Below, in pieces: positions 1-10,140 of a DNA stretch of 64,000 nucleotides. Each line of letters starts with the position of its first letter. The stretch's first letter is position 1. The translations under genes were made by a program, and so were the position numbers. Location of the stretch: positions 925,176 through 989,175 of the forward strand of contig CAUYUJ010004780.1 in NCBI GenBank assembly GCA_963575745.1, written 5' to 3'. Below the pieces are notes generated by a model, which had not been told where the DNA came from, ran no database searches, and saw only the letters and a list, made by a program, of their open reading frames with translations. The stretch comes from Prorocentrum cordatum. Taxonomy: Eukaryota > Sar > Dinophyceae > Prorocentrales > Prorocentraceae.

Positions 1-20
1 CCGACAGCGGCCGCTGTCGG
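1..20. repeat. Perfect 20-bp palindrome
   Basis: The first 20 bases read identically on both strands and centre on GCGGCCGC. The arms may continue left of the window, so the full size cannot be seen. It could be the end of a foldback structure or chance in GC-rich DNA. Confidence 0.6.
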
Positions 21-465
21 GCGGGCGACGCCTGTCCCCAACCAACAGCGCCCGCAGCAATACCGACAACGTGTCCTCTCCAAAATGCGCAGGAGCTGCT
101 GCTGGTCTTCGTCTTCATTTTTTGTCCGTCCCCATTTCGGTCTTGCCAAGCTCCGATTGGCTTTCGGGCCACAGCTTGGGCCCTGGCGGCCTTTGGCGAC
201 GATGTGGGGCTGCTCCGGACGCCTCTCGACGTGGCCCCGCCGATGGAAGGCATCGAGCCTCGGAGATACTCGAGCGCTGGCCAACAGAGCTATGACAATT
301 TCACCCTTCCTCCTTCTTCGACAATCAAGGGCACGAGGTCTGTACAAGTCCAGAAAGCCAGGGCCGACGCGTGCCCACCACTCCGCGGTGGCAAAAAATG
401 GCCTGGCTTCTGGAAAAAAATAGGAGGCTAAGACAAGTTGACGCAAGACGATTGCAAGAGGCCCC

Positions 466-700
466 CTGCTCCTCCTCCTCCTCCTCCTCCGCCTCCTCCT
501 CCTCTAATCCCTCCTCCGTATCATCGTTCTCCTCCTCGTTGTGTCGTCCTTCTACTTTCATCCTCTTTCTCCTTCTTCGTCGTCGTCATCCTCCTTCTCC
601 TCCTCCTCCTCTCCCTCCTCCGCCTCCTCGTCCTCGTCGTCGTCGTCGTCGTCCTCCTCCTCCTCCTCCTCTTCCTCCTCCTCCTTTATCCATTTCCTTG
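466..700. repeat. TCC/TCG-rich polypyrimidine microsatellite
   Basis: The plus strand is almost purely pyrimidine with runs of CCT and TCG triplets. Open frames through it give only poly-Ser, poly-Leu or poly-Pro. It lies immediately left of the composite repeat module that starts near 735. The first 465 bases hold no recognisable gene. Confidence 0.9.
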
Positions 701-734
701 CACATGAATCCTCCATGTCGCGCCCTCATGCGAG

Positions 735-1690
735 TTGGTAGGGCGGGCTGGGCGTTTCGCCTGAAGCTTCCTCACCTTTTTTGATCCTGGAAGTTGAAGC
801 TTGCAGCTGTTTCACGGATGGAGTGCGGGTCTTTTTCAAAATGTGGCTCTCGTCTTAGCGCCGCGAACAAGCGTCCCAACATTTTGTCAAAGTTGCGCGG
901 ATGGGGGGCGGGTGGTTTTCAACATGTGGCTCTTTTCATGCCGCCGCGCGCATTCGTCTTGAAAACTTGCGACAGCCAAAGGGATGGACAGGTGGGTCTT
1001 GCCTTAGCGCCACGGGCATTCGTGTTGAAAGTTCGCAACATTTTCACGGATGGAAGGCGGTTCGTTTTCAACGTGTGGCTCTCGCTGTAGCGCCGCGCGC
1101 ATTCGTGTAACAGTTTGCAACACTTTCACGGATGGAGGGCGGGCCCTGTTCACAATGTTGTTATCGCCCTAGTGCTGCGCATAATTGTCTTGAAGTTGGC
1201 AACGGCTTCGAGGATTGAGGGCGGGTGGTTTTCAACATGTGGCTCTCGCCGTAGCGCCGCGCGCATTCGTTTTGACATTCGCGGATGGACGGCAATTTCT
1301 TTTCAAACTGTGGTTCTCGCGGTAGCACCGCGCGCAATCGTTTTGAACTTTGCATCCGTTTTTGGAGTTCGCGCGGTTGAAGTGCCAGGATTGGTGTTCC
1401 GGCGCGACTTGGAGTTGTCAGGACATAACAGTCGCTTTGATTCGCGGTGTTTTCCCAGGAAGATGTCAAGGCGCGGTTTAAGATTTCAGGGCGCGAGAGT
1501 CACGTTGAGACGCGGCGCTGAATTTCCAGGACTTGTGGCTTACTCTTGCGCGATTGAAGATTCTCAGGCAGTTGTCTTCAATTGGGCACTTCTCGCACAA
1601 TGGAGACCCATGAAGAGAATCACTTGAGGTGTGTTTGTGTGGCGCCATCATTGATGCATCTTGGGTTTGGACTGGTCCTCCTCCTCCTCG
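735..1690 (+). repeat. Composite repeat module, copy 1
   Basis: The order is a GGGCGTTTCGCCTGA block near 745, then about seven degenerate tandem units of roughly 65-85 bp. Each unit has the landmarks GGATGGAGGGCGGG, ATGTGGCTCTCGC and GCGCCGCGCGCATTCG. After these come ~57-bp units with a GATTCGCGGTGTT landmark, and finally a TCTTGGGTTTGGACTGG block running into TCC repeats. The same order recurs at 48840-49410 (plus) and, for most of the module, at 11600-12165 (minus). No coding potential is evident. Function unknown. Confidence 0.75.
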
Positions 1691-1729
1691 TTCTCGCGCG
1701 TCGCTAGCACAACGCGTGTCCCGTGGAGC

Positions 1730-2372
1730 TTAGCTGGCGCGACCGCCGCCTCGCGGTCGACGAGCATGCAACCTCGCCCGGCGAATCTGCGGGATGCACT
1801 GGGCAGGCGCGAAAGGAACAGCGGGGGCGGCAGCGGCGGCGCGGAGCTCGTTGAGAAGGAGAAAAGCCAGGGCGACCACTCCCAGGGATTCAGGATCGGG
1901 GGGCAGCTCCACGTCTGTGAATGGGGCTACCACTTAAAGGGCGTCCAACAGCATTACGCAGTCGGTTACAACACTTTGACAAAGCTTATCAGGAGCCTGA
2001 CAACCTAAAATATAAATCGAATTCGTTTGAAATTTATGGTCTCTCGCCTCGTCCACCTCCCACAGAGCGTCTTGATAACCGCGAATCTCCAGGAAAGGGG
2101 GAGAGGGGCCATCGCGGCTTGAAATCGTCTCCAGTCAATTGTAACGATGATGTCACGATGCTCGGGGAACAATTTCATATTTCAGGAGCTTCTGGGATAA
2201 GGTCTGATGGAGCCTGTCAGAATATAACGTGTTTCTCGAGCTCTGGTCGGGCGCGCGCTGCAGTGCAACTGCCTATCAGAGAAGGTCGGGTTGTCACGCT
2301 GACGCTGCTGTCGATGGGCCCCGAGGGCAGCCTGGCCTGCGGAAGCGACGCTGAGGATGCGACGGGAAACCT
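1730..2372 (-). pseudogene. LINE-C ORF2 C-terminal remnant
   Basis: The region follows the RT thumb on the minus strand and is broken into short frames. The last recognisable piece, 1730-1933, contains VALAFLLLNELRAA, which resembles the helical tail near the end of dinoflagellate LINE ORF2 proteins. The usual Cys/His cluster before that tail is not recognisable, so it is probably lost or frameshifted. The element's end near 1700 is inferred from this tail and from the start of the unrelated composite repeat. Confidence 0.45.
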
Positions 2373-3197
2373 TTACTCGCGTCTTCCAGGGCCCGGGCCA
2401 AGGGGTGTCGAACGCCAGAAGCTCGGGGGGACCAAGCCGCGGGCAGCCTCTGGAGCGGGGGGGCGAGAGGTTGCGCCGCCCCTCAAGTCCTCCATCGCAG
2501 CCCTCCAGGCGTCGAATTTGATTCTGAAAAGCGAAGCGCGCGTGCGCGTGTCCAGGTGCAGCTGGAGCACGCCCGTGGGCGCTGGGCCACCCCAGTCGCC
2601 AACTCGAATCCAGTCCGCGTGCTGGAGCCGAGAGTGCGGCATGTGAAATATCTGGGAAAACTGGACGAACTCGCTGTCTTTCAGTGTGGCGGGGAGGAGG
2701 GGGCATTGCGACGCGCGTGTATGTATGTATATAATTATATTATTTGGCCGTGCAAACGTGATGTATCTCTTTTTGTAAATTCTTGCCGCAATCTCAATGG
2801 CCGTGCCTCCGCCAGCAACCGCGCGGCAGCGTCCGAAGTACCCCCCCTGCGGAGCGCGCCATTCATCGCAAGCTATTCCCGGGCCCGACCGCGTGCCGAA
2901 GAATTTGGCTCCGTCTTGTGTTTTGGACTCAGCCCGCTCGGGTATGCTGGTCGAGGTCCAGAGGGGTGTGTCATTCCTCGGCGCATCTTTGCATTGCTGG
3001 CTGAGGGGCGCCAGGGCGCACTTGGCAGGCCTGAAAAAGAATATGACAATCTCCTCCGCTGTGCGGAAGGCATCTCGGATCCCTCTGAGATGCCTGAGGT
3101 CGCGGATCGCCATGCCAATGTCGTCAGCGCGAGCCCTTGTTCTGCCTCTGCGGGGGTGTCCAGGATGGCCTGAACAGCTCGTGAAGAGGGGGCCCAC
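2373..3197 (-). pseudogene. LINE-C reverse transcriptase, catalytic palm and thumb part
   Basis: The 274-codon minus frame starts inside the RT palm. Near its N-terminus it carries the catalytic motif RADDIGM (bases 3110-3133). The helix DLRHLRGIRDAF and the thumb signature RPAKCALAPLS follow. Further on, KFFGTRSGPG and GGTAIEIAARIYKKR match the YLG..IGP and template-grip region of dinoflagellate LINE RTs. The upstream QG-PLSG motif is not visible in this frame. It is separated from its N-terminal half by the insertion at 3233-5777. The C-terminal third is partly frameshifted. Family assignment is strong, activity is not expected. Confidence 0.7.
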
Positions 3198-3232
3198 CGC
3201 CGCAGAAAATTATCCTGGCGAAGGACCCAACA

Positions 3233-5777
3233 TATGCAATTGTAAATACCGCAATTGTGAATATCTTCTTCGGTGGCGTTCCCTATGGGGCTACGAAACG
3301 TGTGAGAGGTGTGCCGAAATGGGTGCGCGGGACGCGTGCGGGCACACCCACTGGGACCTTCGGTGGAGCTCCCTATGGGGCCACGAAACGTGTGAGGGGT
3401 GTGCCGAAATGGGCGGGACGCATGCGGGCACACCCGCTGGGACCTTCGGTGGAGCCCCTTACGGGGCCACGAAACGTGCGAGGGGTGTGCCGAAATGGGT
3501 GTGCGGGACGCATGCGGGCACACCCACTGGGGCCTTCCGTGGAGCTCCCTATGGGGAAACGAAACGTGTGAGGGGTCACGAAACGCGTGAGGGGTGTGCC
3601 GAAATGGGTGTGCGGGACGCATGCGGGCACACCCACTGGGGCCTTCGGTGGAGCTCCCTATGGGGCCACGAAACGTGTGAAGATCATGCCGAAATGGGTG
3701 TGCGGGACGCATGCGGGCACACTGGGACCTTCGGCGGAGCTCCCTATGGGGCCACGAAACGCGTGAGGGGTGTGCCGAAATGGGTGTGCGGGACGCATGC
3801 GGGCGGCAGCACTGGGGCCTTCTGTGGAGCTCCTTATGGGGCCACGAAACGTGTGGGGGGTGTGCCGGAATCAATGTGCGGAACGCATGCGGGCACACCC
3901 GCCGGGACCTTCGGTGGAGCTCTCTTTGGGGCCACGAAACGTGTGAGGGGTGTGCCGAATTGGGTGTGGGTGACGCATGCGGGCGGCAGCACTGGGGCCT
4001 TCTGTGGAGCTCCTTATGGGGCCACGAAACGTGTGAGGGGTGTGCCGAATTGGGTGTGCGTGACGCATGCGGGCGGCAGCACTGGGGCCTTCGGCGGAGC
4101 TCCTTATGGGGCCACGAAACGTGTGAGGGGTGTGCCGAATTGGGTGTGCGTGACGCATGCGGGCGGCAGCACTGGGGCCTTCGGCGGAGCTTACGGGGCC
4201 ACACTGTGACGCATCCTTCGGCGGAGCTCCCTATGGGGCCACGAACGTGTGAGGGGTGTGCCGAATTGGGTGTGCGTGACGCATGCGGGCGGCAGCACTG
4301 GGGCCTTCGGCGGAGCTCCCTATGGGGCCACGAAACGTGTGAGGGGTGTGCCGAATGGGTGTGGGTGACGCATGCGGGCGGCAGCACTGGGGCCTTCGGT
4401 GGAGCTCCTATGGGGCCACGAAACGTGTGAGGGGTGTGCCGAATTGGGTGTGCGTGGCGCATGCGGCGGGCAGCACTGGGGCCTTCGGCGGAGCTCCCTA
4501 TGGGGCCACGAAACGTGTGAGGGGTGTGCCGAATTGGGTGTGCGTGACGCATGCGGGCGGCAGCACTGGGCCTTCGGCGGAGTGGGCCACGAAACTATGG
4601 GTGCACGCAAGCGGTGTGAGGGGTGTGCCGCGTGGCATGCGGGCGGCAGCTGGGGCCTTCGGTGGAGCTCCCTATGGGGCCACGAAACGTGTGAGGGGTG
4701 TGCCGAATGGGTGTGCGTGACGCATGCGGGCGGCAGCACTGGGGCCTTCGGCGGAGCTCCCTATGGGGCCACGAAACGTGTGAGGGGTGTGCCGAATTGG
4801 GTGTGCGGGACGCATGCGGGCGGCAGCACTGGGCCTTCGGTGGGGCTCCCTATGGGGCCACGAAACGTGTGAGGGGTGTGCCGAATTGGGTGTGCGTGAC
4901 GCATGCGGGCGGCAGCACTGGGGCCTTCGGCGGAGCTCCCTATGGGGCCACGAAACGTGTGAGGGGTGTGCCGAATTGGGTGTGCGTGACGCATGCGGGC
5001 GGCAGCACTGGGGCCTTCGGCGGAGCTCCCTATGGGGCCACGAAACGTGTGAGGGGTGTGCCGAATTGGGTGTGGTGACGCATGCGGGCGGCAGCACTGG
5101 GGCCTTCGGTGGAGCTCCCTATGGGGCCACGAAACGTGTGAGGGGTGTGCCGAATTGGGTGTGGTGACGCATGCGGGCGGCAGCACTGGGGCCTTCGGCG
5201 GAGCTCCTATGGGGCCACGAAACGTGTGAGGGGTGTGCCGAATTGGTGTGGGTGACGCATGCGGGCGGCAGCACTGGGGCCTTCGGCGGAGCTCCTATGG
5301 GGCCACGAAACGTGTGAGGGGTGTGCCGAATTGGGTGTGGGTGACGCATGCGGGCGGCAGCCTGGGGCTTCGGCGGAGCTCCTATGGGGCCACGAAACGT
5401 GTGAGGGGTGTGCCGAATTGGGTGTGGGTGACGCATGCGGGCGGCAGCACTGGGGCCTTCGGCGGAGCTCCTATGGGGCCACGCAACGTGTGCGGGGTGT
5501 GCCGAATTGGGTGTGGATGACGCATGCGGGCGGCAGCGCTGGGGCCTTCGGCGGAGCTCCTATGGGGCCACGAAACGTGTGAAGGGTGTGCCGAATTGGG
5601 TGTGGGTGACGCATGCGGGCGGCAGCACTGGGGCCTTCGGCGGGGCTCCTATGGGGCCACGAAGCGTGTGAGGGGTATGCCGAAATATAAGAGGGAGGAG
5701 GGAGGAGGGGGGGGAGGGGGGAGAGGAGGAGGAGGCGGGAACGCGGGGCACCGTCTCTTCAAAACGAGGACCCAACA
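3233..5777. repeat. 2.5 kb insertion in LINE-C made of a ~90-bp minisatellite
   Basis: About 27 head-to-tail units occupy 3265-5688. The consensus carries the landmarks GGAGCTCCCTATGGGGCCAC, GAAACGTGTGAGGGGTGTGC and GACGCATGCGGGC. The period is 90 bp, measured for example between 4931 and 5021; units at the left end are about 87 bp. Left-end units (to about 3900) have a CACACCCACTGGG segment, while later units have GGCAGCACTGGGG, so the array has a variant gradient. The insertion lies inside an RT gene and is bounded by the 11-bp direct repeat AGGACCCAACA (3222-3232 and 5767-5777). Open frames within it are satellite artefacts. Confidence 0.9.
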
Positions 5778-5779
5778 CC

Positions 5780-6690
5780 ACAGGATGGTTGGGAAAAAAA
5801 GAATGTCTAGATCCAGGGCGCCTTTGGATAATACCACTCAAGACCAATGACAGCGGCGCCAGAGAACCGTCCAGAGCGCGCGCCAACGTTGCGCGTCCGT
5901 GCGCAGGATCTCCAGGTAACCCTTCAGAGGCTCGGGGATCAACTCAGGTGAGACAGCCGTCGTCGGCCGCGCCCGGGAGACTGGGGGGAACGCGCCGCCG
6001 AAACCGAAGCGCGCGAGCGCAGTTTGCTGTGGGGGGGCCTCGTGACCGAGTGCCCCGGCGCGCGCGTCGAGGTCAATTGTGTTGTTTCCGAAGTTACGTC
6101 CCTGGACTAGTCGCCTCTGGCACCGTCGAGACCCTCGGGCACCGTGTGGGCAAGTGGGCGGCAAAGTGCGCTGGGTTTGATCTTGTTGTTCGTGTTGATG
6201 AATCCCAGACGGCGGGTCTCCGAGGCCCACCTTGTGGCTCCACCGGGGTCCGCGGGGAGATCTCCTTTCGGCGCAGAGATGCCGAGGGCGTGGTTGTACT
6301 CGGGCGAGAGCACCTTGTCACTCGGCACGGGCGTCGTACTAGCGTGCGGGGCACCCGCTCCGCGGTGCATTTTGCTGGGCAGCGCGGGGCAGCCGGTCAG
6401 GTCCAGGGGCCGAGTGTTGCGCGTGGCCCAGTGGGGTCTTCGCAGGGTCGGACGTGGGCGGGGGGGTGTCCAGAGCCTGCGCGCGCGGCGTGTTGCCGCG
6501 CAAACTCTGTCGCCCGCGCGGCGTCGAACGGCTTCTGCGCGAAAGTCATGCCCCGATGGTCGGCTCGGGCTGCCTTCATCTGCTCGGCCTGGGGGGCCGC
6601 TTGGCCGTCGCCGCCCCGAAACCCTGCAAGGGGGGCGCGTTTGTCAAGAGGGCCCCGCAATTCTTCCGTCCTCCTCATCCTCTTCATGCG
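5780..6690 (-). pseudogene. LINE-C reverse transcriptase, N-terminal part
   Basis: Several overlapping minus frames together give RT finger and early palm motifs. LGFINTNNKIKPSA (frame 6107-6370) matches the LGLKNTDxK motif. VQGRNFGNNTIDLDARAGALG (frame 5838-6230) matches the GFxxGRNxxxNxxxLD motif. FGFGGAFPPVS matches the F-D-AFPS motif, with a Gly where the first catalytic Asp is expected. At least three frameshifts separate these pieces. The coding trace runs to 5777, where the minisatellite insertion begins, and resumes at 3232. Confidence 0.6.
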
Positions 6691-6894
6691 CCCCCGAAGG
6701 CGTTGCTGTTTGTGATGACTCGGTTCCTGATTGGCAGCCTTTTCCTAGCTCGCGCGGCGGCTGGGCAGTGAAGTTCAGCAGGAAGACGAGCAATATTTCT
6801 GGCGTAGCGGGCTGCTTCGCGCATGATATCTTTATATCAGCGATGGGGCTCACCGGGGGGAAGGAGGTATGGGGGTTTCAGCTTCGATCGCCAC

Positions 6895-7852
6895 CTACAG
6901 GAAGTTCCTGTGCTCTTCACTGTGAAACGCGTCCTTGCGCATTGGCCTGTCCTGAGTCTTGGGGTGACCCCTGGGGCGAACGCAAACTTCGACGGCCTCG
7001 TGGTCCGACATTTTCTGAACCTGAAGCGCCTCGGGAACCTCGATCAGACCGTCCCCGTTTGAGTGTTGGTGCAGAAGCCAACCGGGAAGATGGGCGACGA
7101 TTCTGTCGATGTGCGAGACAAAGCGGGCCACTGGGTGGTAGTGCGACGGGTCCGAAGTCTGCGGCTCTGTCAAGGCACCCAGCGATTCTCTCCGGGCTCG
7201 AGGCGAAGGGGTAGAGACAAGAGCGAGCTGGCCATCGGGGTCCAGAAGTTCCGCCTCCGCGCGGCCAAAATTGAAGTCTCCCGTGAACCAGCCCATTTTG
7301 TTCAGCGGGTCTCCGGTCTCCGCTGGCTTCTTCGAGTTCCGCGTGGACATGCGATGCCGCGCCTAGTGACTGCAGACGCGATAACTCGTGATTGTGACCG
7401 TTGAAGTGCGATGTGCCACTCATATTGTTAGCAGCCTGGGCCCGCGCCGACAGTGCCCGCCAAGATGCAATCGCGATGGGCGAGATTGAGGTGGAGGGGG
7501 TGCCGCGAAACTGCCAGCACCGTGGAGGGGAACTGGGGTGAAAAGCGACTGCGCCACCCGTGCGATGGGACTTGGGGCGGAGGGGGGAGGTGCGTGAGAA
7601 GGACAAGGCGAGGTTGGGGCGGTGGAAAAAGTCTGGGGATTCTGCCGCCGAGCCGCGCACTCGCGCAGCCGCAGTCGAACCGAGACGGAGACGCCTCCAG
7701 TAATGAGAAAACTTGCGCGCGCGGGCTTTGGCGTCAAAGTGACGCAGTGCGGCCGCATTCCAAGTTGCAGCTCGGACAGGTACTGGAGCGGAGAGGCCCC
7801 TGCCCCGCAATGTGTAGAAGCTGCTGAAGACTCCGCTCCGGAACACCTCCAC
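6895..7852 (-). pseudogene. LINE-C AP-type endonuclease domain
   Basis: The endonuclease cuts target DNA for target-primed reverse transcription. The minus frame 6917-7852 gives the N-terminal motif TWNAAAL and later NGHNHELSRLQ. The frame 6895-7350 continues with TGDFNFG, SHIDRIVAH and MSDHEAV. These are the GDFN, IDR and SDH catalytic motifs of exonuclease-endonuclease-phosphatase LINE nucleases, so the catalytic residues look preserved. A frameshift near 7300-7350 separates the two frames and the glutamate motif (QE) is not clear. It sits between ORF1 and RT as expected. Confidence 0.7.
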
Positions 7853-7985
7853 TCGTGCGGAAGGGAAAGGGGAGCCTGCGCTCGATGCGGTCCCTCTCGA
7901 TGCCCTCCGACTGCATGTTGGCCAGCGCGTGCGTGATCACTGGGATCTCCTTGTCAGGAGCGGAGCGAGGACAGATGAGCGGCTT

Positions 7986-8900
7986 TCAGTTCTTAGACAC
8001 AGAGCCCTTCTGCTTGTCGACGTAGAAGGCAAAATGGGGATGCACTTCCGACAAAGCCGGCTTCGCCTGCTTGCGAGCCGTGTCCCTCTGGATCTGCTCC
8101 TCGTTCTTGTTGCGCCCGACGTGAACCTCGCATGGGCCACCGGCCATTGCGAGACCGTGGGACTTCCGCCACTGACCACCTCGCTGTGTCAGCGAGTGAT
8201 AGTAAAGGCATGGGCAACTCGAGTGCTGGCGAATCGGATAACGCCGCAGGGGCGCACCACGAAGCGCTTGGACGTCGGGTCTCCCTCCTACTCCCACTTC
8301 GCCATCAAGGACATTGGCCTCGCGCATCCAGAGCTCCAAGAGGTTGAACACATTCTGCTTCGCCATGAGGTCGCGGCACCGCACGACGATGGTGCACGGG
8401 TCAGACTCTTTCGAGGACGCCGTGCCAGGACCAGCACGGCTGATAGGGGCAGGCGCCGACGCTGTGGCGATACCCGAATCATGTTCCACATCTTCACGAA
8501 AGCGTTGTACATCAGCAGTTGCCTGGTCCATCCTCGACTTCTGGGCGGCCATGTCCTGCTCGAGGGCCGCACTGCGCGCCTTGACTTCGGAGATCTGGGT
8601 GTCGATGGTGGATACAAGCGCCGAGCATGAGGATGAAACAGCCGTGGCCACGGTGTCGTGTTTCGTGTTGACCGAATCCTTGACCGCATCAACCTTGAGG
8701 GCGAGTTCGGCATGGATCTTGTCGTACGCTCTGAGGTCTTCCGCTGCTGCTGCCGACGATGCTGACGATACTCTGGCTGTATTTCCAGCAGGGGCAGTAG
8801 AGCCGTTGAAGTTCCCGACAGCCTGTTTCTTCGAGCATCGTGCTTCGCTCGAGAAGAGCACCCACAAACATACATACGGCTGTGAAGGATCGTGTAAACA
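7986..8900 (-). CDS. LINE-C ORF1-like nucleic-acid-binding protein (degenerate)
   Basis: The open frame extends to 9470, but the upstream part passes through a TCC microsatellite (9030-9112) and looks non-coding. The plausible protein begins around 8900-8800. It has a likely coiled coil (residues such as AYDKIHAELALKVDAVKDSV) with heptad-like Asp/Lys/Leu spacing. A C-terminal segment has GPCEVHVGRNKNEEQIQRD and HFAFYVDKQKGSVS. The same layout occurs in the ORF1 proteins of LINE-A and LINE-B in this window: coiled coil, then a VHVG-x-QIRR-type segment, then a ..VDR-KG end. The likely role is RNA binding in the retrotransposition particle. The start codon cannot be fixed. Confidence 0.6.
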   Translation of the reverse strand, partial: CLHDPSQPYVCLWVLFSSEARCSKKQAVGNFNGSTAPAGNTARVSSASSAAAAEDLRAYDKIHAELALKVDAVKDSVNTKHDTVATAVSSSCSALVSTIDTQISEVKARSAALEQDMAAQKSRMDQATADVQRFREDVEHDSGIATASAPAPISRAGPGTASSKESDPCTIVVRCRDLMAKQNVFNLLELWMREANVLDGEVGVGGRPDVQALRGAPLRRYPIRQHSSCPCLYYHSLTQRGGQWRKSHGLAMAGGPCEVHVGRNKNEEQIQRDTARKQAKPALSEVHPHFAFYVDKQKGSVSKN

Positions 8901-9944
8901 ACGGAACGATTTGGGAGGGTTGCGAAGAAATGTGCCCCAGGAAACTGGCTTGGAACTCCCCTTCGGCAGCGGACAAGCATCCCCCCCAGGGTGCAGGGTT
9001 TGTACTAGAGCCCAAATAGCTACGGACGTCCTCTTCCCCCTCCTCCTCGTCCTCCTTCTCCTGCTGCTCCTCCTCCTCCTCCTCCTCCTCCTCCTCTTCC
9101 CTCTCCCCTGTCTTCTTCCCTTCCCCCCACCCTGCCTCGGGTCGCGAGAGCGGAACCCTCGGCGGACAGCAGCGGAGCACAGCCCCCTGCAGACAATGTC
9201 AAGACACAAACAAAACAACGTCGACGGCGCCGACGACCGCGCGGCGAGGCGGCGTGCAGGGCGCGCCGCGCGCGCGCGCGCCCTTCGAGGCGCTGTGCTT
9301 GATACGGCGGGGGGGCGCCAGCTGTCAGGCCACGGCCATTTCCCACCGTGGCGGCGCGCACGAAGGGAGGGGGGGGGTGGCTCGAGGGGAACTGGCCTCT
9401 GAGAGGGCTGCGGGGGCTTCATCTCTGAGGAAACTCCTGCCTTCCAGGAAGCCCCAGGTCTTCTTAACATGCTGCCTTCCTTGCGCCACTCCCTTTGTGT
9501 GCCCCGCCAAGTGGACGAGGCCCTTTGGACGCATTGGGCCCCTTCCAGGCTTCCGAAGAACTTGGGGGTCTCGCCGAGGCAACGTGGGCCCTGGCTTCTG
9601 ACACTGCGTGGGTCGATTGATCTTGAATGAACCCTGACGCCCGAGAGCCAATACCGTTCAAGATTGGCTCAGCTCAGGCCGCTGGTGGCCTTCAACCTGG
9701 AACGCCCTCGCCAGCGTCGCCGCCGAATCGACGGGACGTAACCTTGTTGCACACCCTGCAGGTTCCCGCAAACCTTTCCAAAATATCGGGGATTCGGACC
9801 CTCGCCCGGCCACCGCCGACCCTGCCCCGCCAACCCCGCGGCACCCCTCCGGGCCTGGACCGATGCCGCGAGGGCCGCGGGGCCCGAGACGGGGCGCGAG
9901 CGTCCGCCGCGATGATCTCGCCCCAGAAAAACGAGGAGGAGGAG

Positions 9945-10005
9945 GAGGAGGACAGGTGTAAACCCACAACTCACCAACGATATTGCAATACATCCTCTCT
10001 CCAAA
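9945..10005 (-). repeat. Conserved junction element next to TCC repeats
   Basis: Reverse complement of a short block found also at 1640-1690 (plus), 49340-49405 (plus) and, more weakly, 39465-39520 (minus). Landmarks are TATTGCAATATCGTTG followed by GTGGGTTTACACCTG and a TCC tract. The remainder of 9471-9944 shows no recognisable gene. Confidence 0.5.
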
Positions 10006-10074
10006 TCCCACCAGCCCTTTAGGGCGTAGGTGGTCTAGAGCGTTTCCTCTGCCAACCCCCCTTCTTTCCCTTCG

Positions 10075-10100
10075 GGGAGGGGTTTACCCCTCCCCTTACC
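10075..10100. repeat. GC-rich hairpin
   Basis: GGGGAGGGG and CCCCTCCCC form a perfect 9-bp stem around a TTTA loop, and a further CCCCTCCCC follows. It lies in otherwise unassigned sequence between the junction element and the CCAAGAG array. Confidence 0.5.
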
Positions 10101-10140
10101 CCTCCCCACTGACCTGGACGGGGCGTTCCGCGACGCGTTG

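Larger units (their letters stand above)
1700..9470 (-). mobile_element. LINE-C: degenerate non-LTR retrotransposon interrupted by an insertion
   Basis: Read on the minus strand, the parts come in normal LINE order. They are an ORF1-like protein (about 8900-7986), an AP-type endonuclease (7800-6895), RT fingers and palm entry (6690-5780), the RT catalytic ADD motif and thumb (3197-2373), and a C-terminal tail (down to about 1730). Without the 2.5 kb insertion at 3233-5777 the element would be about 5.2 kb, close to the two other LINEs in the window. Several frameshifts make it inactive. No spliced-leader relic was found near its 5' end, which may be truncated or hidden behind the TCC tract at 9030-9112. 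The boundaries are approximate. Confidence 0.75.

Noticed and set aside
3265-5688. CRISPR-like appearance of regularly spaced repeats
   Set aside because: Units are contiguous 90-mers without unique spacers, and the sequence is eukaryotic.
2873-5697. Long open frames on both strands across the minisatellite, with Cys/His-rich periodic peptides resembling zinc fingers
   Set aside because: The periodicity is the 30-codon image of a 90-bp DNA repeat. All frames are open and variants do not respect codons.
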